A model generated the notes under the pieces. That model was not told where the DNA came from. It saw nothing but the letters and a program-made list of their open reading frames with translations, and searched no databases. Made by a program: the position numbers and the translations under genes. Shown in pieces: positions 10,341-19,822 of a DNA stretch of 64,000 nt (the stretch's first letter is position 1; every line of letters begins with the position of its first letter). This DNA comes from Aurantimicrobium sp. (GTDB lineage: Bacteria; Actinomycetota; Actinomycetes; Actinomycetales; Microbacteriaceae): NCBI GenBank assembly GCA_024644865.1, contig JAHEGZ010000009.1, positions 1 through 64,000 on the forward strand, written 5' to 3'.

Positions 10341-10367
10341 TTGCGCAAAGGTAAACTCATTGCGCAA
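10341..10367. promoter_or_regulatory. Twin TTGCGCAA palindromes flanking a -10 box (ECF transporter operon)
   Basis: Two identical 8-bp palindromes, TTGCGCAA at 10341-10348 and 10360-10367, lie 19 bp apart centre to centre. TAAACT (10352-10357), a good actinobacterial -10 box, sits between them. Transcription would start near 10364, about 60 nt before the ATG at 10423. Tandem identical palindromes around the -10 box look like a repressor operator. The regulator is not identifiable here. Confidence 0.55.
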
Positions 10368-10422
10368 CACACGGAAGCCTCCAGTTGCTGTCCATCTGGA
10401 CCTTTCACTCACCTGGAGAAGC

Positions 10423-10944
10423 ATGTCTCGTCGTTCACCCACCATTGGCATTGCCGCGTCGCTCATCCTCGCAGCCACCCTCACCCTGACCGGATGCACC
10501 CCCGCCCCCACACCGGCACCCACGTCAACCAACTGCACGGGGGTTCGCGTCATCGTGAACTTCGACCTGCTGGGCGCGGCCGGAGCTGCCGCGGAAGTTA
10601 ACGCGTGTGCCCCGCTGGCCAGTGGCCACGAGACCGTTGCCGACGCACTCGCCACCGTGGAAGTAACAACCGAAGGAACCGCCAAGTACGGCGACCAGGT
10701 GGTGTGCCGAGTCAACGGATTACCGGCAGCCGACAAGCCATTCACCGTTCCCGGTCACTCGGCATACAGCGAGACCTGCGCGAGCATGGCTCCCGAGTAC
10801 GCGTACTGGGCACTCTGGATCAAGGCCGGCGCGAAGGCCTGGGACTACGCGGCCGAGGGTGTCTCAACCCAGCAGGTTTCGCCCGGCGACTCCATCGGAC
10901 TTGTCTTCACAACCGGGGGCGCAACCCCCACGCCCAGCGCATAA
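10423..10944 (+). CDS. DUF4430 (transcobalamin-like) lipoprotein
   Basis: The 173-residue protein begins with a lipoprotein signal (lipobox LTGC, Cys25) and a Pro/Thr-rich linker. The mature domain resembles DUF4430/transcobalamin-like modules: a VRVIVNFDLLG strand, ETVADAL, and a C-terminal YWALWIKAGAKAWDYAAEG block. The family is often linked to cobalamin or other cofactor capture. The ATG at 10423 follows CTGGAGAAGC. It lies 9 bp upstream of the ECF energizer and probably delivers the ligand to that transporter. The ligand is inferred, not shown. Confidence 0.75.
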   Translation: MSRRSPTIGIAASLILAATLTLTGCTPAPTPAPTSTNCTGVRVIVNFDLLGAAGAAAEVNACAPLASGHETVADALATVEVTTEGTAKYGDQVVCRVNGLPAADKPFTVPGHSAYSETCASMAPEYAYWALWIKAGAKAWDYAAEGVSTQQVSPGDSIGLVFTTGGATPTPSA

Positions 10945-10953
10945 GAGTCAGTC

Positions 10954-12699
10954 ATGATCTCGTCGCGAACCCATTCACGCTGGGCGCCCCTGCGCTCGGC
11001 GGCGTGGTTCGCCTTGGGCTTCATCGCCCTGCGCCTGCTCTATCGAGTACTGTTCCTGGGCGCGAACGGGTCGGGACTTGTGCTCTACTCCGGTCGCCCG
11101 ATTCACCTCGACGGACCCTTTCGGTTCATCTCGATTCTCGGGCCAGTTACCACGGGTGGGCTGTGGAGCGCCATCGTTGACGCCGTTCCGTTCGCAGCGG
11201 GCATCCTGTTTATCGGGCTTGCGGTCTCGCTCGTGGATGTTCGCAACGCCCTTTCGCGCGTGGCCACCTGGCCCCTCGGCCGCGGGGTGCTCACCGCCCT
11301 GGCGATTGGCATCAGCACGTACCCCTCACTGGTGACCACCTGGCGGTCGATGCGACAGATGCACCGACTGCGCCGCGAGCGTGGTGGTCTGTCTGTACTC
11401 GGACCCCTGTTTGAACGCACACTGGAGCGCGCAAGCACATTGGCGCTGAGCATGGAGGTGCGCGGTTTCGGGCGTGCGGCTAGAGAACCCGAGCTCGACT
11501 GCAATGCACCTCTGGCTCTCGATGGCCTGTGTCTGGGCTTCAACGGTCGCGAGGTTCTTCGCGACGGCACCGCCCGGTTCGGACTCGGCGAGCTCGTGCT
11601 CTTGACCGGCGCGACCGGTTCCGGAAAGTCAACTCTCTTGCGCGCCATTGCCGGGCTACACCAGTCCTCGAGCCTGACGAGTGCCTCGGGCCATCTTCGT
11701 GTTGGTGGTGTCGACCGCTTCACCACATCCGTCGCCACGTCGTCCACCTTCATCGGGTATGTTCCACAAAACGTTCGCGACTCATTCGTCGCCTCCACAG
11801 TTAAAGAAGAGCTCTCGTTCGCTTTGCGTATGCAGCGCATGCCGGCCCCGGCGATCGAGGTCCGTCTTCACGAAGTTGTCACAACCCTGCGGCTGGATGC
11901 CCTGCTGAACCGCCGCGTCGAAGAACTTTCTTCGGGCGAGGCTGTCATCGTTGCCCTCGGTGCGGCTCTGGTCTCGCGGCCCACTCTGCTTCTGCTCGAT
12001 GAGCCCCTCGCTGATCTCGACTCCGACCAGACATCACACGTTGTTGCCCTGCTTCGCCGTCTCGCTCACACGACGTTGATGACCATCATCATCGCCGAAC
12101 ACCGCACGCATGCTTTCACCTCGATGCCTGTCAAGAACCTGCACCTGGCAGACTCGCGACTCTCTTTTGAGAGTCGGCCCGTGTCAGAAGCCTCCCCTGC
12201 AGAACCGCGCTCCATCGGCGCTCCAGCTATTACCGCTCTCGTGGGTCCTAACGGCAGTGGCAAGACAACTCGCCTTTTCTCGATGGCACTGGCAGACCCA
12301 GCGGGCACCGCGCTCGTGCCCGAGTCGCTCGGCGACTTCTTTGTGCGAGACACCGTGAGCGCCGAGTGCGCACGGTCGGATGCAACCGCCCGCGTTTCCC
12401 CCGGAACGACCCTTGCGCTCCTGCGCGACGTGCTCGAGGTCGATGGCTCAACGCTGGAGCGCCACCCGCGCGACCTCTCGGCAGGGCAGCAGTTGGCGCT
12501 TGCCATCGCAGTTGCGCTGGCTGCGCATCCGACCCACTTGCTCATTGACGAACCAACTCGCGGACTCGATGCCACGGCACGACACAACCTCATGCAACTT
12601 CTCAAGAGCGTGAGCTCAAGAGTTCAGGTGACGATAGCCTCCCACGATGCGCACTTTGTTCGAGACCTCGAAGCGATACCCGAGCAGGTGACCGCGTGA
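10954..12699 (+). CDS. ECF transporter energizer, single-chain EcfT-EcfA-EcfA fusion
   Basis: The 581 residues carry a whole ECF energizing module. Residues 1-175 form a reduced EcfT-like membrane domain ending in the coupling motif SMEVRGFG (166-173). The first ATPase (about 185-405) has Walker A GATGSGKST (219), signature LSSGE (325), Walker B LLLLDEP (345) and His383. The second ATPase (about 425-575) has Walker A GPNGSGKTT (431), LSAGQ (508), LLIDEP (529) and His564, and at roughly 150 residues it is unusually short. GTGA overlaps the S-component start. The module powers vitamin uptake, and cobalamin is the best guess from the DUF4430 neighbour. Confidence 0.88.
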   Translation: MISSRTHSRWAPLRSAAWFALGFIALRLLYRVLFLGANGSGLVLYSGRPIHLDGPFRFISILGPVTTGGLWSAIVDAVPFAAGILFIGLAVSLVDVRNALSRVATWPLGRGVLTALAIGISTYPSLVTTWRSMRQMHRLRRERGGLSVLGPLFERTLERASTLALSMEVRGFGRAAREPELDCNAPLALDGLCLGFNGREVLRDGTARFGLGELVLLTGATGSGKSTLLRAIAGLHQSSSLTSASGHLRVGGVDRFTTSVATSSTFIGYVPQNVRDSFVASTVKEELSFALRMQRMPAPAIEVRLHEVVTTLRLDALLNRRVEELSSGEAVIVALGAALVSRPTLLLLDEPLADLDSDQTSHVVALLRRLAHTTLMTIIIAEHRTHAFTSMPVKNLHLADSRLSFESRPVSEASPAEPRSIGAPAITALVGPNGSGKTTRLFSMALADPAGTALVPESLGDFFVRDTVSAECARSDATARVSPGTTLALLRDVLEVDGSTLERHPRDLSAGQQLALAIAVALAAHPTHLLIDEPTRGLDATARHNLMQLLKSVSSRVQVTIASHDAHFVRDLEAIPEQVTA

Positions 12700-13484
12700 C
12701 AAGCGCACCCGTTTTTTCTGGCACCATTCTGTCTGGCGCTCGTTCCCGACGTCTGGAGAGGTGGCTTATCGCCTCGGCCAGCACCGTTGCACTCGCGGCG
12801 TTCTTCTGGCCATTTGTCGCCAGCGGGTCACCGGTGGGCACTCGGGGCTGGATTCCCCTGGTTGCCGTCGCGATCATCCCGCTCATCGCCGTTGCCGTCG
12901 CGCTAATGCTCGATCGTTCCCTGCGGACCGCACGATCGGTGGCGCTTCTTGGCATACTCGCCGCGGTGGGGTCAATCGTGCGCATCTCCACTGTCGGCAT
13001 CGCTGGCGCGGAGACCATCTTTATCGTCCTGATCTTGGTCGGGCGGGCGCTCGGGGCGCGCATGGGCTTTCTTCTGGGCCTGCTCATCATTGCGGTGTCC
13101 TCCGTCGTCATGGGCTCGATTGGCCCGTGGACACCCTTCCAAATGTTCGCGGCCGCCTGGGTCGGAGCTGGGGCCGGGCTTTTGCCGTGGCATCGCCTAC
13201 GTGGTTGGCGTGAGCTCACGCTCCTGGCCGGTTATGGGCTCATCGCCGCCTACCTGTTTGGCGCACTCATGAACCTGTGGTTCTGGCCATTCGCCGTGGG
13301 CGCCGATACGACAATTTCCTATCAGGCCGGGTCCACACCGCTCGAGAACCTCGGTCGCTTCGGTCTGTACACGCTGATGACGTCGACGCTGACCTGGGAC
13401 ACCGTGCGGGCAGTCACCACCGTTGTTGGCATCGCGCTGGTCGGCCGGTTCGTGCTGCGTGCCCTGCGCCGGGTCGTCCCTTAG
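12696..13484 (+). CDS. ECF transporter S component (substrate binding)
   Basis: This integral membrane protein of 262 residues has a hydrophilic N-terminus of about 22 residues followed by six to eight hydrophobic segments. Its position after the fused T-A-A energizer, with a 4-bp GTGA overlap, marks it as the substrate-binding S subunit. The sequence carries no diagnostic vitamin motif that I can name. Cobalamin or another corrinoid is suggested only by the DUF4430 lipoprotein. Its end overlaps the convergent Phd-nucleotidyltransferase gene by 4 bp. Confidence 0.78.
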   Translation: MTSAPVFSGTILSGARSRRLERWLIASASTVALAAFFWPFVASGSPVGTRGWIPLVAVAIIPLIAVAVALMLDRSLRTARSVALLGILAAVGSIVRISTVGIAGAETIFIVLILVGRALGARMGFLLGLLIIAVSSVVMGSIGPWTPFQMFAAAWVGAGAGLLPWHRLRGWRELTLLAGYGLIAAYLFGALMNLWFWPFAVGADTTISYQAGSTPLENLGRFGLYTLMTSTLTWDTVRAVTTVVGIALVGRFVLRALRRVVP

Positions 13485-13963
13485 AGCTCAACCAGGTCGC
13501 GCTGAACTTCGCTCCAGCGTTGAGTGTCTGTTTCGAGCACGGCTCGAGTCAGAACATCCACCCGAGCACCCACGAGATCCTCGACCTCAGCGGCAAAATC
13601 GACGATGTCAAAGTGGCTCAGGCTCACCGGGCATTCAATGAGCAAATCGACGTTGCTGCCGAGCGATTCTTCGCCTCGGGCCACTGATCCGAACACCCCG
13701 ACGCCGGTAATGCCGAGTTTCGCGGCCATCCCACGAATAACAGGCGCCTTGCCCTGCAGTTCCGACAAACTCACCGGTCGGTCTACCGGCACCAGACCAG
13801 CGATGAACTGCTCGTAACTGACCAAGACCGCCTCGGGCTTGCGGTGACTCCCCAAGACGATGGGAGCGGCATTCGGGTCAAGGCGAAATCGACGAAGTGT
13901 CTTGGAAAGGTCTTTTCGAGCGTCGGCAACGCTCACGATATCGCGTCGAGTGAGTCCTGCCAT
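13481..13963 (-). CDS. Phd/YefM antitoxin domain fused to a minimal nucleotidyltransferase
   Basis: The 160-residue protein has two modules. Residues 5-60 look like a Phd/YefM DNA-binding antitoxin (DIVSVADARKDLSKTLRRF, then EAVLVSYEQF). Residues 75-150 look like an MNT-type nucleotidyltransferase (GVGVFGSVARGE at about 87-98). In the GSx10DxD motif the first Asp is replaced: S103-N104-V105-D106. Asp136 (RVDVL) fits the third acidic site. The ATG at 13963 is favoured over TTG at 13969 because TAGTGT ends 6 nt before it. No separate toxin gene lies beside it. It could be a self-contained or orphan toxin-antitoxin regulator. Confidence 0.75.
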   Translation of the reverse strand: MAGLTRRDIVSVADARKDLSKTLRRFRLDPNAAPIVLGSHRKPEAVLVSYEQFIAGLVPVDRPVSLSELQGKAPVIRGMAAKLGITGVGVFGSVARGEESLGSNVDLLIECPVSLSHFDIVDFAAEVEDLVGARVDVLTRAVLETDTQRWSEVQRDLVEL

Positions 13964-13969
13964 ACCCAA

Positions 13970-13998
13970 ACACTAATTTATGTACATAAATTTGTACA
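13970..13998 (-). promoter_or_regulatory. YefM-type double operator and promoter of the Phd-nucleotidyltransferase gene
   Basis: An 18-bp perfect palindrome, AATTTATGTACATAAATT (13975-13992), is followed by a second TGTACA core (13993-13998). The two TGTACA cores are exactly 12 bp apart. As I recall, the E. coli yefM-yoeB operator has the same long-plus-short arrangement with this core and spacing. Read leftward, TAGTGT (13975-13970) is the -10 box, the long palindrome fills the 17-bp spacer, and the short TGTACA occupies the -35 position. This fits tight autorepression. Confidence 0.78.
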
Positions 13999-14016
13999 TA
14001 TTTTGAGCGCGTGGCA

Positions 14017-14045
14017 TAAATATACCCCGAGCACAGGGCTCGGGG
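14017..14045 (-). terminator. Hairpin downstream of cls
   Basis: The perfect 8-bp stem CCCCGAGC (14025-14032) and GCTCGGGG (14038-14045) is followed on the minus strand by TATATTTATG, a weak T-rich tail. A second inverted repeat, CAGGCGCG and CGCGCCTG (14068-14094), lies nearer the cls stop. Together they probably end the long leftward ftsH-cls transcript. Confidence 0.55.
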
Positions 14046-14096
14046 CGGTTTAGCACCCGCAGGAGTGCAGGCGCGGAAGGATTTATCGCGCCTGGC

Positions 14097-15560
14097 CTAC
14101 TGCAGGGCCGAGGTCAGGCGAGCTAGGCCATCGAGAACGGTCGATCGCAGCGGCTGCTTGCTCCACTCCTCCATGCTGAGTTGACGACTCACCGAACGGT
14201 AACGCTGTTCGACGGCACGCATCTCGTCGACAAACTCTTTTCCCCTGACCAGGAGCGATATTTCAAGGTTGAGCGAGAATGAGCGCATGTCCATGTTGCT
14301 CGACCCAATCACGGCAACATCATCGTCGATACTGAGGTGCTTGGAGTGCAGAATCGTGGGCGCCTTGTAGAGCCAAATCTTGACGCCGGCCTCAAGCAAA
14401 GCCTCGTAGTACGAACGCTGGGCGTGATAAACCAGGGACTGGTCGCCAATCTCTGAAACGAACAGCTCCACCTCAACCCCGCGCTGGGTTGCCGAGGTAA
14501 TCGCGTAGAGCAACGACTCGTCTGGCACAAAGTAAGGACTCGTGATGATGATTTTCTTGCGGGCTGCGTAGAGCAGAGCGAGGAACATGCGCAGATTATT
14601 CTCTGAAACGAAACCCGGCCCACTGGGCACGAGCTGACAATCGAGATCTCCCTTTGGTGCGGAGCGCTTGACCGGGAGGGCCTCGGTGCTCAACAGCTGG
14701 TCAGTCTCGGAGTACCAATCCGAGAGAAAAATTGCGTTAAGTGCGGCGACAATCGGTCCCTGCAGGCGAACATTTGCGTCTTTCCAGTGCAACCCGCGCT
14801 TGATGTTTCCGCGCTTGAGGTAGCTGGAGTCGATGATGTTTTGCGAGCCCATCCAGCCAATGTGGTCATCAATGATGAGGAGCTTGCGGTGGTTACGCAG
14901 GTCAGGTCGCTCATATTTTCCCTGGAACGGCAGGAACGGAAGCATGAGGTGCCAATCAGCACCAATCGCCGTGAGCTTTTTCTTCGTCTTGCGATACCCC
15001 ACCGTGCGTAGAGCGGCAACGTGGTCGAAAAGCACGCGAACCGTCACACCGCGGGCGACCGCACGCTCCATCGCGTCAAAAATCGGTTGCGTCACGCTGT
15101 CGTGAGACAGGATGTAGTACTCGACGTGAACAAAACGCTTCGCCTTGTCGATATCGGCGGCCATGTCGACCATGTTTTGCTCGTAGTCGATGCGCATGCT
15201 CGCGGAGTTGCCGCCCATGAGGGGCATTGCGCCAAGAGTGCGGTTGAGCTCGACGATGGGTGGGAACCACTCCGGTTTGCGCGGGGTCTTGGCCAGGAAC
15301 TCGACATCGTGCGTCGATTCCTTGATGAACGCGTTAATTTCGCTCTGTTTTGCTCGACGCTTGCGACCCAAGCGAGGGCTACCGATGAGCAGATAAAAAA
15401 GTACGCCGACGTATGGAATGAAGAAGATGGCCAACAGCCAGGCCATCGCAGATCCGGGTCGACGGTTGCGCGGCACGAAGATGATCGCGAGAACACGCAC
15501 GACGAGGTCGATCACCACCGCAATGGTGGCAATCAGCAGTGAAACCTCGGATGACGTCAT
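14097..15560 (-). CDS. cls: Cardiolipin synthase (phospholipase D type)
   Basis: This 487-residue protein has two N-terminal membrane segments (about residues 8-30 and 40-60) and two phospholipase D active sites: HRKLLIIDDHIGWMGSQN near residue 225 and HSKHLSIDDDVAVIGSSNMD near 410. It joins phosphatidyl groups to make cardiolipin at the membrane. Many actinobacteria instead use a CDP-alcohol type enzyme, so a related phosphatidyl transfer cannot be excluded. Its ATG overlaps the stop of the small membrane-protein gene (ATGA), making it the last gene of the leftward run from ftsH. Confidence 0.9.
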   Translation of the reverse strand: MTSSEVSLLIATIAVVIDLVVRVLAIIFVPRNRRPGSAMAWLLAIFFIPYVGVLFYLLIGSPRLGRKRRAKQSEINAFIKESTHDVEFLAKTPRKPEWFPPIVELNRTLGAMPLMGGNSASMRIDYEQNMVDMAADIDKAKRFVHVEYYILSHDSVTQPIFDAMERAVARGVTVRVLFDHVAALRTVGYRKTKKKLTAIGADWHLMLPFLPFQGKYERPDLRNHRKLLIIDDHIGWMGSQNIIDSSYLKRGNIKRGLHWKDANVRLQGPIVAALNAIFLSDWYSETDQLLSTEALPVKRSAPKGDLDCQLVPSGPGFVSENNLRMFLALLYAARKKIIITSPYFVPDESLLYAITSATQRGVEVELFVSEIGDQSLVYHAQRSYYEALLEAGVKIWLYKAPTILHSKHLSIDDDVAVIGSSNMDMRSFSLNLEISLLVRGKEFVDEMRAVEQRYRSVSRQLSMEEWSKQPLRSTVLDGLARLTSALQ

Positions 15561-15766
15561 TGGGCAGCAGGCTTCGAGGGTTTCGCGGGTTTCTCATCGA
15601 CCGGGGGCATACCGCGCTTGGCACGCTCCTCGGCCTCGATTTTGGAATACGTCTCACGCTCGGTGCGGTCTGCGCGCAGAATCGAACGGATGATGAGCCA
15701 AAACAACAAGCCGAGGAGCACGGTCGGTGTAATCGACCACAGCGCGTTCAGCCAGAAGTTGTCCAT
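15557..15766 (-). CDS. Small single-pass membrane protein, unknown
   Basis: This is a 69-residue protein with one hydrophobic helix (about residues 8-27), then a charged helix (ADRTERETYSKIEAEERAKRG) and a Lys/Pro-rich tail. I recognise no family beyond small actinobacterial membrane proteins seen near lysS. It lies 9 bp after lysS and overlaps cls by ATGA, so it is co-translated with cls. Confidence 0.7.
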   Translation of the reverse strand: MDNFWLNALWSITPTVLLGLLFWLIIRSILRADRTERETYSKIEAEERAKRGMPPVDEKPAKPSKPAAQ

Positions 15767-15775
15767 GGGTTCAGG

Positions 15776-17275
<1,500 letters not shown>

Positions 17276-17309
17276 GGCAGGCACAAACGAGCTTTCTTGG
17301 GTTGGAACC

Positions 17310-18131
17310 TCAGTTGATCACGAGGTTGATGGTGTCGATGAGTCGGGTTGAACCGACCCACGCAGCGACCACCGCGGTGGCCGGTCCTCGGAACTGTTCA
17401 TCAACCGGCGTGAAGTCGTGCGGATCAACAATGTCGAGGTAATCAAGTCTAACTTCTGGCTCTGCCTCAACCGATGCGCGCGCCTCGGCAACGGCCTCGG
17501 CCGTGCTGGTAGCCGACATCAGGCGAAGCGAGAGATTGATCAACGCTCGGCTGAGCACGAGGGCATGTAGGCGTTCCTCGGCGCTGAGGTAACGGTTACG
17601 GCTCGAGCGGGCCAAGCCATCGGCCTCTCGATTTGTGGGAACGACCTCGAGGGTGATCTGCGGGAACATCTGCTCGATGAGGTTGCGCACGAGAAAGACC
17701 TGCTGGGCATCCTTTTGGCCAAAGACAGCGACATCGGGTTGCACCATCTCGAACAACCGCGCAACCACGGTCAGCATGCCGTCAAAGTGGCCGGGTCGGG
17801 TTGCCCCCTCAAAGGTGGTCGTGGGCTGGCTCGCAGCAAAGGTGCTGATTGAATCGGGCACCTCGATTCGGCCCTGTGGGGATTCTCGGTCCGCGAGCGG
17901 GTAGACCTCGTCGATGCTCGGCGCAAAAACCTCGACGCCGAATGGCTCGAGCAGCGCGCGATCTGACTCGAGCGTGCGCGGGTACTTGTCGAAGTCCTCG
18001 TTGGCGCCGAACTGCGTGGGGTTCACGAAAATGGATACGACCACGCGATCGGCAACCTCTTTAGCTCTACGCACCAAATCGAGATGACCCTCGTGCAGAG
18101 CACCCATGGTTGGCACCAGAGCGGTAGTCAC
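17310..18131 (-). CDS. panC: Pantothenate synthetase
   Basis: The 273-residue enzyme condenses pantoate and beta-alanine with ATP to give pantothenate. The nucleotide-binding motif PTMGALHEGH is at residues 8-17, FVNPTQFG near 36, FGQKDAQQ near 137 and the KMSKS-like SSRNRYLS near 175. Its ATG overlaps the stop of the DUF2520 gene (ATGA). Confidence 0.96.
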   Translation of the reverse strand: MTTALVPTMGALHEGHLDLVRRAKEVADRVVVSIFVNPTQFGANEDFDKYPRTLESDRALLEPFGVEVFAPSIDEVYPLADRESPQGRIEVPDSISTFAASQPTTTFEGATRPGHFDGMLTVVARLFEMVQPDVAVFGQKDAQQVFLVRNLIEQMFPQITLEVVPTNREADGLARSSRNRYLSAEERLHALVLSRALINLSLRLMSATSTAEAVAEARASVEAEPEVRLDYLDIVDPHDFTPVDEQFRGPATAVVAAWVGSTRLIDTINLVIN

Positions 18132-18889
18132 GACAGGTCGTCCTCTGCGTCGATGTAGAGCAGTCGCGAGGCGTCACCCTGTTTGGCAAGGGCGTTGTCG
18201 ACCGCCGAACGAATGAGCGGGGCCAAGATTCTGCCCGGACGCTCAACCCCGATGTCGGCGAGGATGCCCGTGGACTGCGCCACGATGGCCGCCGAAAACT
18301 GCGACGCCGTGGCAATCGCTTCAGCGTAGGCGGCGCGCTTGCCTTCTGGAACAACCAAAGGCTCCGCCCCGAGCTCGACAGCGAGTGCCTGCCCAATGGG
18401 TAACACCGGGGTGGGCGCGGTCACGGCGACGTACGCGTCAGTCAGGCGGTGCACATCCACGCTCGTGCCCGTGAAGGACATGGCCGGATGCAGCGCAATC
18501 GGAATCACGCCGGCCGCTATGGCAGGGGCCAGCACTGAAATGCCAAACGCCGGCGAGGTGTGCACAACGATTTGCCCGGGCTGCCAGGTGTTGGTTGAGG
18601 CAAGGCCGGCAACAAGTGACTCGAGTGCGGAGTCGGGCACGGCAAGAATGATGAGTTCGGCAGACTCGACAACGCGAGCTACATCGAGAACCGGGACTCC
18701 GGGAAGAAGCGCGTGTGCCCGCTCGCGGCTCTCGTCAGAAATCGCCGAGATCGCTACAACACGGTGTCCGGCACCCGCAAGTGCTACGCCAAGAACCGGG
18801 CCGACATGGCCTGCGCCGATGATGCCAACCGAGAGTCGACCGTCACGCTCGTGGGGCTGGGTCACCGACCGACTCCTGTTCTGGGTCAT
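18128..18889 (-). CDS. Rossmann-like DUF2520 protein (possible ketopantoate reductase)
   Basis: The 253-residue protein has an NAD(P)-binding Rossmann motif (VGIIGAGHVGPVLG, from about residue 21) and a helical C-terminal DUF2520 domain. The architecture resembles 6-phosphogluconate/ketopantoate reductases. Its fixed place directly before panC makes a role in pantoate formation plausible. That is inference from context. It overlaps the DUF3180 gene by 47 bp if ATG 18889 is used. GTG at 18865 is a possible shorter start that still precedes the Rossmann motif. Confidence 0.8.
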   Translation of the reverse strand: MTQNRSRSVTQPHERDGRLSVGIIGAGHVGPVLGVALAGAGHRVVAISAISDESRERAHALLPGVPVLDVARVVESAELIILAVPDSALESLVAGLASTNTWQPGQIVVHTSPAFGISVLAPAIAAGVIPIALHPAMSFTGTSVDVHRLTDAYVAVTAPTPVLPIGQALAVELGAEPLVVPEGKRAAYAEAIATASQFSAAIVAQSTGILADIGVERPGRILAPLIRSAVDNALAKQGDASRLLYIDAEDDLS

Positions 18890-19322
18890 CCGGTGGCAGA
18901 GTGCACATGCGCTCAGCGATGAGTCCCGCTGCCACGAGAATAGCCGCCGAAATCAGGTCGGCGATGGCGCGACCGAGCAGGTCCCAGCCCGGTGCAATAG
19001 GCCGTGCGACCAAGAAGATGGTGAGCCCAATGCCGAGGCCCAGTAGCAGCGCACCCACGTGCGAGGAAGACTTCGCCAAGACCGCTACGCGCAGCGAATA
19101 GAACGGGCTGAGCGGCTCTTTGCGCTTTCCGGTCACTCGGCGACGAACGGGAATGGCAAGCAACACGACCAACACTGCAACCGCGATCAACGTGATCGAC
19201 AGCGAGTACGGAGGCAAAACGCTCGGGCGGCCACTCGCCTGCAGCACCAGTTCGACCAAATAGGTGAGCGCCGCTCCGGCAAAGCCGAAGCCGACAATCA
19301 CGGCAACCCGGGTGCGCTTCAT
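18843..19322 (-). CDS. DUF3180 membrane protein
   Basis: The 159-residue integral membrane protein has four hydrophobic segments and a basic loop (RRRVTGKRKE) in the middle, matching the actinobacterial DUF3180 family of unknown function that travels with folK and panC. The longer open frame upstream is not conserved. ATG 19322 overlaps the folK stop (ATGA) and gives the expected N-terminus MKRTRVAV. Confidence 0.85.
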   Translation of the reverse strand: MKRTRVAVIVGFGFAGAALTYLVELVLQASGRPSVLPPYSLSITLIAVAVLVVLLAIPVRRRVTGKRKEPLSPFYSLRVAVLAKSSSHVGALLLGLGIGLTIFLVARPIAPGWDLLGRAIADLISAAILVAAGLIAERMCTLPPDDPEQESVGDPAPRA

Positions 19323-19822
19323 CGGGCGACCTCGGCAATCACGATGTGCGTGGCCTCGGGTGCGTGCTCGCGCAGGAGCGCATCGTTGAGGCGAGCATCC
19401 GGTTCGATTTCGAGCCAGGGTGCACACACGAAGTCGCGCTCGAGCACTGACGGATGCGGAACCGTGAGCTCCTCGGACTGCAAGGACACCCCCGAGATGT
19501 CGATGATGTCGAGGTCAAGGGTGCGGTCTCCCCAGCGCTGCTCGCGCACGCGACCGTGGTCACGCTCAATCTGCATGAGCGCGCCCAAAAGCTCGCCGGG
19601 CTCGTAGTCGGTTGTCACCGTAGTCACCGCATTGAGGTATTCGGGTGCGTTCGGATCGGCGCCCTCGGGCTTGAGCGCAATCGACCGGTAGAGCGACGAA
19701 TTGAGCTCCACACGAATGTGCGGGTCGGCGGCCATCGCCTCACGCGCTGAGGCGATGGTGGCACTGCGGTCGCCGAGGTTGCTGCCGAGGGCAATCACGG
19801 CCCGACGCCAGGTCGCGCTCAC
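19319..19822 (-). CDS. folK: 6-hydroxymethyl-7,8-dihydropterin pyrophosphokinase (HPPK)
   Basis: This 167-residue HPPK has IALGSNLGDR at residues 10-19 and the signature RWGDRTLDLDII near 95-106, where the two catalytic aspartates bind Mg2+. It activates hydroxymethyl-dihydropterin with ATP for FolP. It is coupled by ATGA overlaps to folB upstream and DUF3180 downstream. Confidence 0.95.
   Translation of the reverse strand: MSATWRRAVIALGSNLGDRSATIASAREAMAADPHIRVELNSSLYRSIALKPEGADPNAPEYLNAVTTVTTDYEPGELLGALMQIERDHGRVREQRWGDRTLDLDIIDISGVSLQSEELTVPHPSVLERDFVCAPWLEIEPDARLNDALLREHAPEATHIVIAEVAR

Noticed and set aside
10319-10422. Possible cobalamin riboswitch before the DUF4430/ECF operon
   Set aside because: The leader is only about 60 nt from the inferred start and lacks a B12-box. 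The twin palindromes explain the region better.
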